DNA of 64,000 bases. It comes from Favolaschia claudopus. Lineage: Eukaryota > Basidiomycota > Agaricomycetes > Agaricales > Mycenaceae. Location of the stretch: contig JAWWNJ010000018.1 in the NCBI GenBank assembly GCA_037176885.1, positions 2,170,001-2,234,000 of the forward strand. Direction: 5' to 3'. The translations under genes were made by a program, and so were the position numbers. Numbering within the stretch: position 1 is the first letter of the stretch; every line of letters begins with the position of its first letter. Positions 1 through 9,608 of this stretch are shown here, one piece after another. The notes under the pieces were generated by a model. It searched no databases. It was not told the DNA's origin and saw only the letters and a program-made list of their open reading frames with translations.

Positions 1-596
1 TCTGTTCGCGGCGGTGTTGACCACAATCGCAGACAATACTCGAATGAAGCGCGCGCCAGCGGCAGCTTCAAGACTGCGATAGGGCAATTCTTGGTATAAA
101 ACCGAAGAATTTTCACGGCGTTACTGAGACGAAGTCGAGTCGGACTCAAACTTCATAGCCAATGCTCTCCGCAGCGCAGAGTTGGGCTCATTTAGGCCAA
201 GGCACTAATAGAGTTGGCTCCCAAGTCATGCAGCTGCAGGCGAAGCAGGTTGTCTATTGAAAGACAATCGTCCGAAAACGATGGGGGTATGTACGTGGAT
301 GGGGGCAAAAGAAGAGAGGAGGGAAGGAAGAAGGGGACCGAGTCAGAGACAGCGGCGCACCTAAAATTTGCCTGATCCTAGCACATTCCCTGAGCATATA
401 CAGCCCCTTTTAATACACTTTCATCACAGATATCGTAGCGGGCGGGCCAGGCGAGACGATTGAGATACGAAAGCAAAAGGGATTGAGCTGGGGGTAGACT
501 CGAGTGCTGTACCGGGGGATGTTGTTCGAAAGGTTCGAGATTCGAGTTAGCGAGTTGGCGGGGAGCTGGCGGCCGGCGAGTTGGCGTGGTCGACAT
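1..596 (-). CDS. possible host-like gene, 5' part, running off the left edge
   Basis: I do not recognise this gene. Read on the minus strand, a candidate first exon starts near 596 and is proline-rich (starts MSTTPTRRPPAPRQ). A later candidate exon near 207-123 reads CLGLNEPNSALRRALAMKFE and ends at a GT. After a plausible intron ending in CAG, the reading resumes as LEAAAGARFIRVLSAIVVNT to the window edge. The first exon's splice donor is not clear, so the joins are inference. The composition differs from the surrounding transposons. It could be a genuine host gene cut by the window boundary or a chance assembly of open frames. Confidence 0.28.
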
Positions 597-803
597 GGCG
601 AACGGGCGGGAACTTCGAAAGACGCTCGCTTGCTCTATAAACGTAGACAAAGCGGGAGGAGGAGGAGCGAGCGCGGCGCGGAGCGCCGCGCGAGCGACGA
701 CGACGACCACAGAGGTGATATGCTAGAGAGAGAAGACGGGCGGGGACCCACGACGTTTGGGCGCAAGCAAAGACTCATCAGGTGGCAGTGTTCCCTAACG
801 GTA

Positions 804-1088
804 CGTGGTGATTGTTTGTTTCCAGCGTATCATGTGACTGACACGTGCGTATGGGAAAACAAACCGAGTGCCAGTACCGTGTACGGGAGTCGCGGAATCC
901 AGCCAAACACGTTTTCCTCCAATAACTGCTTCATCCTCCTCAAGGCTCCATTCCAACAATGCTAGCATTTCATTGATCTGAATTTCATGAACACGAGAGG
1001 TACCATACAAAAGCAACCGCATCAGGGACCCGATAACCTGGGCAGAGGTCGGAAAAGTGGGTTTCATGGGCACGTTCGGGGAATCCGG
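804..1088. repeat. dispersed 280-bp repeat, copy 1
   Basis: This stretch recurs in the same orientation at 63717-64000 with a few small indels. On the minus strand both copies keep an open frame containing MRLLLYGTSRVHEIQINEML and a glutamate-rich helix-like run, so it may be a fragment of a transposon coding region. The family is unknown to me. Confidence 0.75.
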
Positions 1089-1224
1089 TCAGAGAACTCA
1101 ACCCTTAGCATTTTGTATTGACGGTAAAAGATGAAGGAAGAACAAATTTTAGAAATCATTCATTTTTTCGAGAATCCTCGGCACGCGCCGCCGCAGAGCG
1201 CGACCCGTTCCAGCTTTTACGCTG

Positions 1225-1333
1225 TTTCAGGTGAACTCCAGCAAAATTTACATCCTTGTCAATGTTTGCGGCGCACCACTGCGTGGAGCTGCCGCTGGCC
1301 AAGGATGTAAATTCTTCTGTTCGTTCACCTGAA
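1225..1333. repeat. long hairpin with shared core, locus A
   Basis: Inverted arms at about 1226-1258 and 1300-1333 (TTCAGGTGAAC ... AATTTACATCCTTG) enclose a core containing TTTGCGGCGCACCACTGCG. The core recurs at 27437-27467 with entirely different arms. The core can itself fold (GCGGC..CACC against GGTGCCGC-like sequence). Confidence 0.65.
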
Positions 1334-1381
1334 TCATCTCCAAAGCTTCCGAGTCTTTGGGCATAGTTCACGGGCCTAAAT

Positions 1382-1536
1382 TGTTGGATATCAACACCGG
1401 GGCAGCGACGCGCAGAGGCGGGATGAGTGCAAAAGACAAAAGAATCGATGATTTGTATCACTAATTTACATGAGGTTATCGCGTGTTGAACGCGGATCTA
1501 CGGACTGTCTCGGCTGGACGCGAACACACTTCAACA
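1382..1536 (-). repeat. 3' LTR of the gag-only copia element
   Basis: 155 bp, one mismatch to the LTR at 4710-4864. On the minus strand it is preceded by a purine-rich GCGGGGGTG tract just above 1536, as expected of a plus-strand primer site. Confidence 0.9.
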
Positions 1537-1575
1537 CACCCCCGCAGACGAGACACCCCCGTAGTTTGAAAAGTC

Positions 1576-2855
1576 TTACATCGTGTAATCCGTTCCGGCA
1601 TCTGAGACGTTCGCGGGATCTTCGGCAAGAGATACACTTTCCAACGCCGCCTCGATTTCTTCGACCGTATGAGTGACCGACGCTGCGGTCGAGGCCGACT
1701 TCTTCTTCTTTTTCTTTTTCTTCTTAGACGGGCTCGTCGCAGGGCTAGAGGTGGCAGAAGCGGAAGGGGAATTCTGCACGTGTGCAAGGGCAGCTTGCTC
1801 CTCACGGGCAACGAGAGCTGGAGGCGGATGGGGTTGGCAGTAGGCAGCAGCAAAGGCCTCAGTGGCTTCCGGGGACAAGGTATCCATGTTGATCTCGTTA
1901 GGGAGGTCAAGCGGGGCGGAGAAAGCATGTTCGCCGGCGGCGGCAAAGGCAACAGTTTCCGAGTCCGAATCCCGAGCATCTGGAGCAACCTGGGCGTTGT
2001 CCTCGCGATTACGAAGAATGCGACGGCGGACATCATCGGGCATGATCGAAATGCAGAATTGGGCAAAATGACCGGGAAGACCACATCTATAGCAGACGTC
2101 GGTGCGATTCTTCGTGTTGGTCCAGTCAAATTTGTCGTTAGAGGTAGGGAGTGGGAATATGGTTTTCCGGATGAGGTACGCTGGGTCCGATTGCGAGCGA
2201 GATGAGCTTCAGCGACATCACCCCCGTGATTCGGATTATAGGCTGCGAAGGCGTTCCGAGCAGCCTGGATAAGCGAATCAGAACGCTGAAGATCAGAGCG
2301 TTCCCAAGCATTGATGGCATTGATCATGGACTGGACATCGCGCTGGGGGGACTCGTGCTGCAGGATAGTGATGATGGGTGAATACGCAGAGGAAAGGCCG
2401 CTCAGGATTTTATCCTGAACCATGTGAGCCGGCAGGGTCGCAGCAATTGCGGTGAGACGGTTCTCGGCAGTGACGACGGCCTGGAGAAACGTATTGGCGG
2501 GCTGCATGACATTGTGGGAGACCCCATGGAACTTGGACATCAAGGTGGAGCGAGTAGCGGGATCGGTGGTGTAGTACGAATCCAAAGTGGCCCAAAGCAA
2601 ACGACCGTTAACGCCAAGGCTGGCATTATTGACCTTCTCCTTCACGCTCTGGCTCGGGGTGAGATAGAGCATCCCATGAGCTTTAGCATTATTTTGGGAC
2701 CAAGTGCGCATTTGTACGGCACCGTTTGGAACATTAACCAGGGGATCGACCGCATCCCAAAGACCTTCAGTCAACAACAAAGACGAGGCATCAGCCTTCC
2801 AAGTCCAAAAATTCTCCGCTCCTTCAAGTTTCGAGATATCCGATGGTTTAACCAT
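1576..2855 (-). pseudogene. gag: copia-type gag polyprotein (frameshifted)
   Basis: The protein would form the virus-like particle and bind element RNA. It starts at 2855 with MVKPSDISKLEGAENFWTWK, the usual beginning of fungal Ty1/copia gag proteins of the UBN2 type. The capsid-like region continues to about residue 220, through a YYTTDPATRSTLMSKF segment. A CCHC zinc knuckle (CYRCGLPGHFAQFC, pattern C-x2-C-x4-H-x4-C) lies at about 2100-2055. The knuckle is in a different frame from the N-terminal part, so there is a frame change near 2200-2150. That could be a mutation or a frameshift signal; one copy cannot decide. A lysine run of nine and an acidic tail precede the stop at 1576-1578. The frame is followed directly by the 3' LTR, with no pol. 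Confidence 0.82.
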
Positions 2856-2900
2856 GGTCGACGCGAATCCGAGTTGCAGTGAAAGATAGACAAAGAGATT

Positions 2901-3620
2901 GGATAATTCTATTTGGGAACCCCAAACCCTTGGGGCTTCTTTGGGAGCCCCGGGGTTCCCAAATAAGATTCGCATTTCAGAACATTGAGAACAATGATGT
3001 GATACTGCCGCGATTTGGCGGCCGCCTCAGCCGAGAGCCTACTATCAAGTTGAATAATGGTAAATACCATGAGGTCTTGTGCTTAGCATCTTGTAAGTCC
3101 GGAATCAAAGATACTACGAATCAACGAGGAAGCCAGATGGTGCCGGTCATGCCGGAGAGCGGGATCTCGCTAGACCATAGTGAGTAGTGATTTTTGTTTG
3201 CTGAACTGTGAACTGCGACACTGGAAAATTTATGGAGTCGAGATTCCTCATCAAATAAATTGAGCCTGTATAGTACCGACTGTACCGTGTCCCTTCCCTC
3301 TGTTAGCTGCAGAAAAATTTGCTTGCTTAAATTCGGGCCGAGCTGAATTCATGAATGCAATCAATTATATCATTGATCAGTCTGTGCCTGGAACGAGAGT
3401 AAGCGAAGCAAATCCAGGTCGAGAAATCGGAAATTGCACCGCAACCACGGTCATTTTGAAGCCATTTTCAACAAATGCTGGATTATTCAACATGGTGCCG
3501 CAAACCGGCCAGTTCACCCAGATCAATTGATGCCATGCAGTTGCCGGACCTCGCCGGGAAAGTTGTTTCTATTTGGGAGCCCCTTAGCCGAGAGTTTGGG
3601 GTTCCCAAATAGAATTATCC
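2901..3620. mobile_element. Mutator-like non-autonomous element, copy A
   Basis: 720 bp with terminal inverted repeats starting GGATAATTCTATTTGGGAAC and a perfect 9-bp TSD AAAGAGATT at 2892-2900 and 3621-3629. Each end also folds on itself (for example 2904-2970 and 3562-3620). A 9-bp TSD with long TIRs suggests the Mutator superfamily. No transposase is visible. It sits in the leader of the gag-only copia element. Confidence 0.82.
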
Positions 3621-3712
3621 AAAGAGATTGGTGCGAAAAACCGGGTGCTGATCGTGACAGCGAGCAATTAACAAAAAGTTCTGGATAGATCTTCAAAAGG
3701 TAGCGAGCTATA

Positions 3713-3723
3713 GGCCCATAACC
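3713..3723 (-). promoter_or_regulatory. primer-binding site of the gag-only copia element
   Basis: On the minus strand this reads GGTTATGGGCC. Once the 3726-4709 element and its TG duplication are removed, it lies immediately next to the 5' LTR end. From established knowledge, Drosophila copia uses the same GGTTATGGGCC sequence to prime from a fragment of initiator methionine tRNA cleaved in the anticodon loop. Confidence 0.75.
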
Positions 3724-3948
3724 TGTGTCGGAAAATCCGAAATCAGGTGATAGGGCCAAATATACCAATATCAAGCTTGATCAGGCTGTCAAGTTCGGGG
3801 TCGGTTGATAAGGTCCAAAAAAGACTTATAAACACTGATCAAGCTTGACCGCCTGATATTGCTTGATAGGTCTTGATCAAGGTTGGGCGGGGAAAATGGT
3901 CAAAATGTAACAACTCTGTTGCGCTTTCTGTTATAGTACTGATACTTA

Positions 3949-4076
3949 CAGTGGCGGCGCCATCTGATGCCACCCCCCAAAAAAATGATGGGGCCCCAAT
4001 TGACTCCACTTGCATCAAAAGTTCCAGAAACGGGTTGTTCTATTTTTAGGGGTGGCATCAGATCCCGCCGCCACTG
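3949..4076. mobile_element. 130-bp TA-flanked MITE, copy a
   Basis: TIR CAGTGGCGGCGCCATCTGAT at the left with its imperfect inverse at the right, flanked by TA at 3947-3948 and 4077-4078. There are five copies in the window. TA TSD plus CAGT ends points to the Tc1/mariner-pogo group. Confidence 0.9.
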
Positions 4077-4159
4077 TATGTACTTCAAAGTGTTTGATAC
4101 TATAAGACTTCTATTTTTACTATTTAAGACTTCTATTTTTACTATTTAAGTTAGAATTT

Positions 4160-4240
4160 ATAAGTATTTTGCATCGCGCGGTTCGAACCCGCGCGGCTAA
4201 GTAATAAAATGACACGATAACCACTATGCTAACGAACCTT
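4160..4240 (-). other. tRNA-like sequence inside a TIR element
   Basis: The minus strand reads TTAGCATAGTGGTTATCGTG, a good A-box, and later GGGTTCGAACCG, a good B-box, at tRNA-like spacing. The anticodon and acceptor stems do not pair well, so this is a tRNA-derived or decayed copy rather than a functional tRNA. Confidence 0.55.
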
Positions 4241-4709
4241 CAACATGGTGAGGTGGTCCACGTCACATATGAAGGTACTACTCCACTTGCAGGCGGGATA
4301 TCTGGACTCTGTCCAATTCACTTGTGCGTGTCTTGAATGCATAAGTAGGTTATAGTATCATTGTACCTACAAATGTAGTCCCATAGACTCTGAGATCTGA
4401 CAGTTGAATTCTATCTTCAATTGAATTATAATATAAGTCGGTCATGAATTCACAAATTCACTTCCCATATCTTTATGATGTGAGCTTACATGGACACTGT
4501 ATACTTCAAGAATGAAAGTCTAAGTACATAGGGTGTGTTGGAGCAGTTTTTCGGCCTCATCCTGATACTACTTGACAGTGCTTGATATGGCTTGACCCTA
4601 CTTGATCAAGCTTGACATCAGTTGATCAACGGCACGGGGAGCCTGATCAAGCTTGATACCCCCGTCAAGCCTCGTCAAGCTTGATCAGGTAAATTCGGAT
4701 TTTCCGACA

Positions 4710-4864
4710 TGTTGGATATCAACACCGGGGCAGCGACGCGCAGAGGCGGGATGAGTGCAAAAGACAAAAGAAACGATGATTTGTATCACTAATTTACATG
4801 AGGTTATCGCGTGTTGAACGCGGATCTACGGACTGTCTCGGCTGGACGCGAACACACTTCAACA
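4710..4864 (-). repeat. 5' LTR of the gag-only copia element
   Basis: 155 bp with TGTTG..CAACA ends, one difference from the 3' LTR, followed by TSD TAAAT at 4865-4869. Confidence 0.9.
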
Positions 4865-4880
4865 TAAATGTTTTTATCTA

Positions 4881-5165
4881 TTTTTTTTTTTTTTTTTTTT
4901 TTTTTTGGCTGTTAAACACACCTTGAATTTGGTTGCGGGCGCCGGCCCGGACGGCTGGGGTTTTCCACCCCAGACCCCGACCGCTGCGCGGGGCTTTCCG
5001 CTCGCCGCGGAGGCCCACTGCGTGGCCGCCGCGAGGCCTACTTTTACACAAAACATGATTTTAAAAGGTTGGCAGTCCTGGGAATCGAACGTGTGAGCGC
5101 CGGGAACTGGTGACATTGTCACATTGTGCCAAAGTTCCCGGCGCGAGTTTAAAATCCAACCTTGC
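4881..5165 (-). mobile_element. SINE with poly(A) tail
   Basis: On the minus strand a tRNA-like head has A-box-like TGGCACAATGTG and B-box CGTTCGATTCCC (B-box complement near 5080). It is followed by a GC-rich body and an uninterrupted 26-nt A tail (T run 4881-4906). The body recurs at 27589-27680. The uninterrupted tail suggests a recent insertion. Confidence 0.7.
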
Positions 5166-6296
5166 ACAACAAACCCGCCGCCGCTTTTCGCAGTACATGT
5201 ACTACGACATATCAAGCTCACTCAAGGCTACAAGTAGAGTGCAAGTAGTGCTCTCCGGACATAGCACTGTCTCGCCCACCGCTCTCCTCGTCAAGATGTT
5301 TGACCGGCCTAGTCACACGCATCCCTTGTTTTACCTCACCGCCTTTTCCGTCTCCACCAACCATTCTCCGCATGCGCTAGTAGTTTCTCCCCTTTTCTCC
5401 CCTGGCTGCTACCGCAATACCCAAACTCCTCTTCTCCTGGTTGCAAGCTTTCAAGATTCTCGAAGTCACTTAATGTGCGGCGCCGTCATCTTGTCTCGTC
5501 CTTTCTTTAATCCGCGATTACAGCACTTGCCATGGTATATTGACATCTGACTGCCGTCTCTCGTGAAGTTTCCGCAACGCTTTCTCCGCTTGCTTGCGCC
5601 CGCCCCTTACCCCAGCCAACCAAGCACCTGCGATTAATTCTCTGGCCCTTTGTCGGGACCCTTCAACATGCGCTTGGGCTGTCTTCTTTGTTGCCTACCC
5701 AATCCGCAGCTAGCCGAACCCGTCAACATACCCACGGCGGTACCACAAGTATCAGATTCGCAAGAAGAAGAGTCTCCCCATCAATTAACCCTAATCAACC
5801 TATCATCTAACCTCTGAAATTTATTCACACAACGACCTCAATCTCATGCGGCCGCTCCGAAATTTTGATCTGGCTTCAACTCAGCTTCAAATTGCTCAGG
5901 TTATAGTCCTGCTTCGTCGTTTATCTTCAAGATCTTCGGTCCTTGGTGGCGCTTCCGTGACGTCTAACCTGCTCAAGACCAATCGCCGACGTCTCATCGA
6001 TGAATTCCATTTTCGTGGATCGGTTCCGCGAGCCTTCAACCGCCGTGCATCGTTCGTCAGTCCTAAATTGCAGATTCCCTGTGCCGCAACAGGCGTCGCT
6101 CGTGCTTGGCTAGTCTCTCTATTATTATCACTGTCTTAGTTTTGCACAATATATCATTTTTTCAAGCCTTTTCTATGTGTACTCTGAGCTACTTCGACCA
6201 CTTTAAGCACTAGGAGCGTTATGACTTTGGCTACTTGGACCTACTTTGGGTGTCTATGGATCTGGCTACACCCCTCCCAGGTTTCTCTGAGGCTGA
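5166..6296. other. no supported gene; pyrimidine-rich stretch
   Basis: The stretch is C/T-rich and resembles fungal promoter or leader sequence in composition. Open frames here lack recognisable domains or convincing codon structure. Confidence 0.4.
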
Positions 6297-6846
6297 ATGA
6301 TCCACTATGACGACTTTGACGTCTCTGGGGCGCTATGGCGGTCTTTGGCGGTCTCTGGCGCAATTTCGGTTTTTCCTGATAAGTTAGATATGGATGAAGT
6401 TGTTAGAAATAACACTTCTGTTGATCCAGCGGATCAAGTAGCGGGTGCGGTCCAGAAGAAACAGTTCCAGGATAGAGAGTCTGAACGCTACCTATTTGAC
6501 GAAGTAGTTGCTGTGGCAAGGGATATAGCTCAAGGCAGCACTGACAGGGAGGAATATGACTTTCACTCCAGTTCTCATGATGGTTTTGCTCATAGAACTA
6601 TAAAGACTGAAGTCACAAACTCTTCTGATTTAAATAAATTTGATAAACGGGCGAAAACTGTCTTTGAAAGGATGGAACAATGGAAAGTTCAATTCAACTT
6701 GCTCAACAAAATAGAATAAGGGTTGCTCAACCAAACCATAACAAAGGATAATGAAGTTGTACAAGCTCTTAATGCTCTATCTCTGCAAATGAAACAGATG
6801 CAAGAAATCTTGATGCAAGCTGAACAGGATGACACTTCTGGGAATA
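6297..6846 (+). pseudogene. unrecognised coiled-coil protein fragment
   Basis: I do not recognise this protein. An open frame starting MIHYDDFDVSG runs to a stop at 6717-6719. Past that in-frame stop the same frame continues as GLLNQTITKDNEVVQALNAL and a glutamine/methionine-rich heptad pattern. The reading then ends where a foldback element begins at about 6847. The charged, leucine-spaced helical character suggests a coiled coil, possibly from a retroelement gag or a host structural protein. The in-frame stop and 3' truncation make this a probable pseudogene. Confidence 0.4.
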
Positions 6847-7387
6847 GAATGCATCAATAATGGATGGTTTCCGATTTTTGCCATGTCCGGAAAAACACAA
6901 TCTACCCTCAGCAAAAAAGTGTCATAATAGAATAAAAGTAGTTGAAAAACAATGCTAGTTCTCACTTTGATTGACTGGAATTGACCCTCATTTGAGCTCA
7001 CAACGGCCGCTCGAAGTTGGTCATTTTAGCTATTTTCTCTGCATTTTCAGCTATTTTGTGTGAAAATAGCCAACTCTGAGCGGCTGTTGTGAGCTCAAAT
7101 GAAGATCAATTCCATTCAATCAATGTCGAAACTAGGAATGTTTTTCAAGTACTTTCATCCTATTATGACACTTTTTTGCTGAGGATACATTGAGTCTTTC
7201 CAGATATGGCAATAATCAGAAACTGTCCTGTTATTGATGCATTCTCAGGGCATAATATATAGCTGAGTGTTCTAGGCAGTACAGAGGTATCATATATTTA
7301 TCTCTACATCTTATTTCGGGTCACTCGGTGAAGTATACGGCAAGATTTTGGCCAAAAAGCCACGGCAATTTCTATTTGCCACCACTG
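6847..7387. mobile_element. foldback element (CAGTGGTGG family), left end missing
   Basis: The right end TTTCTATTTGCCACCACTG is intact and is followed by TA at 7388-7389. The left ~140 bp present in full copies is absent. The interior is an imperfect inverted repeat with inner arms GTGTGAAAATAGCC. Confidence 0.8.
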
Positions 7388-7615
7388 TATAGTAGTTCAT
7401 ACCCATTCTCAAATTCTACGAAGTGAGAGTGGATAAAAAATTGCAAGTGCAAGTGCAAAAGATATTGACATTCTGTAATTGAACCAGAATATTTCGATCA
7501 CAACTTCCAAATGTTCAATTTTCTTTGCTCTCTCGATATTCCACCACTCTTCGGCCGGAAAATACCTTTTAGATCATAGAATAGTCCTTCTATGGAAATT
7601 TAGGGACGAGTTTGG

Positions 7616-8307
7616 GGATAATTCTAATTGGCAACCCGGTTTGTTTGGCAACCCCTTCTTTTTTTGGGGGTTGCCAAATAGAACAAAGATGGCATCAAAT
7701 GTGCCGCGCTGCCGAGGGTCGGCAAAATCTACCAAGTTCGCACTGAGGTGGATCCTATAGCCACTACATAGTAGTAGTGGAGGTTTTGGTGTTATATTAT
7801 TTATTTCTTGACACCATGGTCGGCTTCAACAACAATCATTTCTCATTGCCAGCCCGCCGGCAGCTTCAGAGACTATAGACAAAATTTCCCTCCCTTCCTG
7901 TTCCCCACTAGGACAACGTCCATTATTTCCAAGGGTCTTATACTTGCCTTTTTCTTTTTTTTTTTCATGAGGCCATCTATTGTTTATTGAGCCCAGCGCA
8001 TCCAAAAATCATTAGCTTTGCCTCATTTCTCAGTCCGGAACGGTGCTTAATGATTGCGTATTGATCCAAAGTCATTCAAATGTCAGATACAGTAAAAGAG
8101 CTTCATCTGTTCATGGACCTGCTACAGTTCTAAAAAACTCGTTGAATATTCAAAGTGTGGACCATCCAACTTCTCATACTTACCTTGAATCGAGCTACAA
8201 GTCATCTGAGGATCAGTGCCGGCCGATATGCCGTCGGCAGGAGGGGTTGAGATTCTATTCGGCAACCCCAAACTAGCTGGCAACCGGGTTGCCAAATAGA
8301 ATTATCC
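7616..8307. mobile_element. Mutator-like non-autonomous element, copy B
   Basis: 692 bp with TIR GGATAATTCTAATTGGCAAC and its near-perfect inverse, and a perfect 9-bp TSD CGAGTTTGG at 7607-7615 and 8308-8316. It has the same terminal design as copy A, including self-complementary ends, but a different interior. No coding sequence is recognised inside. Confidence 0.82.
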
Positions 8308-8330
8308 CGAGTTTGGTGAGAAATCTCGAG

Positions 8331-8600
8331 AATACTAATGCTCTAGTGGTTAACGTCATGATTCTGCTGCTGGTCTGCACTAAGGTCACTGGTTCGATTC
8401 CGGGTGCGGCCCGTCCTTGAAACGCAAGGACGGCGCCGCCCGGGGCTCGTTAATGGTGTTTGTGGTGATGGAATACACCCTATATGGTGTATGCCGTCCG
8501 AAAAGGGTGTATGCTTTTGATCGCGTCCCAAAAAGGTGTATGCCTTGATGATGCATCCAAAAAAGGTGTATGGCAGTGATAACATCACAAGAGACACCAA
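8331..8600 (+). mobile_element. SINE-like element with tRNA-like head and GGTGTATG repeats
   Basis: A-box TGCTCTAGTGG (8339) and B-box GGTTCGATTCC (8391) are 52 nt apart, as in tRNA genes. The body contains about five copies of GGTGTATG-like motifs. No long A tail is seen. Confidence 0.55.
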
Positions 8601-9481
8601 AATGGGCAATCCGGCGAATGCCGAGACCCCTGATTTACTTTTCCGTTCGTTCTTGACTGAATTCTGCGTCTGAACGCAGTGTAAAAAAATGCAGCGTAGT
8701 ATCCGAGGCTTGTATTGAAGATGGGGGGAATGCTCTGCAGCAGTGTGGGCCGTGTCTCAATTTATCCTGTGGTTCTGAACATTTAACTGATATTCAACAC
8801 TCTGCGGATACTCCTGGCAACAATTTTGAGTACTGGATACCTGAGATTATCGATGAATGTGGTGGTTGGCGAGAGAATATTTTTCCTCCCCTAATTTCCT
8901 TCCTGCTGTAGTGACAAAACTGCCATCATTTTGGAGTTTACTCGCTCCTTCCATTTTCAACCTGGTAGTTGAACTCAAGTTGAACTATGTCAAGAGGAGT
9001 CAGGACAGAATCATTGTGTAGCTCAATAACAGGAACTCTCTATTCTCTCAGACAAAATTAAGAGACACTTAGGCGGCAGGGCCCTGTTTTTGATTGAGAA
9101 TTCCAGAAAAAATTTCTCGTCTGGTGGAGGGCCCTGTCAAGCTCAAGACTGGAGCTCCAGTACATTTGCTAGTGTTTGCAGCCATGAACTGAGCATTTCT
9201 TAGCAAGAAAAAAACGCAAACCGCACTTGATGCTGGAATTTACGCGGGGCACTGCCGGGCCGGCCTTCCCGAGAGTTGCCGCGCAGCGAAGAAAAAATTG
9301 AGTTCTACAAGGCTAAATAGGCATGAAATCCTTCGAAATTCTCCCTTTTTCCTCCTTCCTTCTTTCCTTTTTCGGCGATTTTTTTCTTCTCCTTCTGGCC
9401 GCCCACAAACATGATTACCGAGCCCCGCCCGGGGGTGGACAATGGTGCTTTGGTTTTGGGCGGTATCGGCCTGACAAGGTA
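8601..9481. other. no supported gene
   Basis: Only short, compositionally unremarkable open frames are present. A polypyrimidine stretch near 9330-9400 precedes the MITE. Confidence 0.4.
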
Positions 9482-9608
9482 CAGTGGCGGCGGGATCTGA
9501 TGCCACCCCCCAAAAAATGATGGGGCCCCAATCGACTCCATTTGCATCAAAAGTTCCAGAAATGGGCTGTTCTATTTTTAGGGGCGGCATCAAATGGCGC
9601 CGCCACTG
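9482..9608. mobile_element. 130-bp TA-flanked MITE, copy b
   Basis: 127 bp, CAGTGGCGGC...GCCGCCACTG, TA at 9480-9481 and 9609-9610. Confidence 0.9.

Larger units (their letters stand above)
3726..4709. mobile_element. TIR element with TGTCGGAAAA ends and internal tRNA-like sequence
   Basis: 984 bp with TIR TGTCGGAAAATCCGAA at 3726 and its inverse ending at 4709. The probable TSD is the 2-bp TG at 3724-3725 and 4710-4711. Subterminal regions are dense in CTTGATCAAG-like motifs in both orientations, a pattern typical of CACTA-like transposase-binding arrays. There is no coding sequence. It contains a MITE (3949-4076) and a tRNA-like stretch. It interrupts the copia element exactly at the LTR/PBS junction. 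Confidence 0.75.
1377..4869 (-). mobile_element. gag-only Ty1/copia LTR retrotransposon with nested insertions
   Basis: Two 155-bp LTRs (1382-1536 and 4710-4864) differ at one position and begin and end TGTTG...CAACA. They are flanked by a perfect 5-bp TSD TAAAT at 1377-1381 and 4865-4869. In minus orientation the order is 5' LTR, a primer-binding site matching copia's half-initiator-tRNA site, gag, a purine-rich stretch, 3' LTR. There is no protease, integrase or RT between gag and the 3' LTR. Removing the two nested DNA elements leaves about 1.77 kb. This fits the terminal-repeat-plus-gag class of non-autonomous elements described in plants, which would be mobilised in trans by a full copia element. 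The near-identical LTRs imply a recent insertion. Confidence 0.88.

Noticed and set aside
504..965. 153-codon plus-strand frame as a gene
   Set aside because: Arginine-rich composition typical of an antisense reading of GC-rich DNA, and it runs into the 280-bp repeat without a domain.
4160..4240. Functional tRNA gene
   Set aside because: A- and B-boxes fit, but the anticodon and acceptor stems do not pair. Kept only as tRNA-like sequence.
5110..5550. 146-codon plus-strand frame
   Set aside because: It starts inside the SINE head and has no recognisable domain; a chance frame in pyrimidine-rich DNA.
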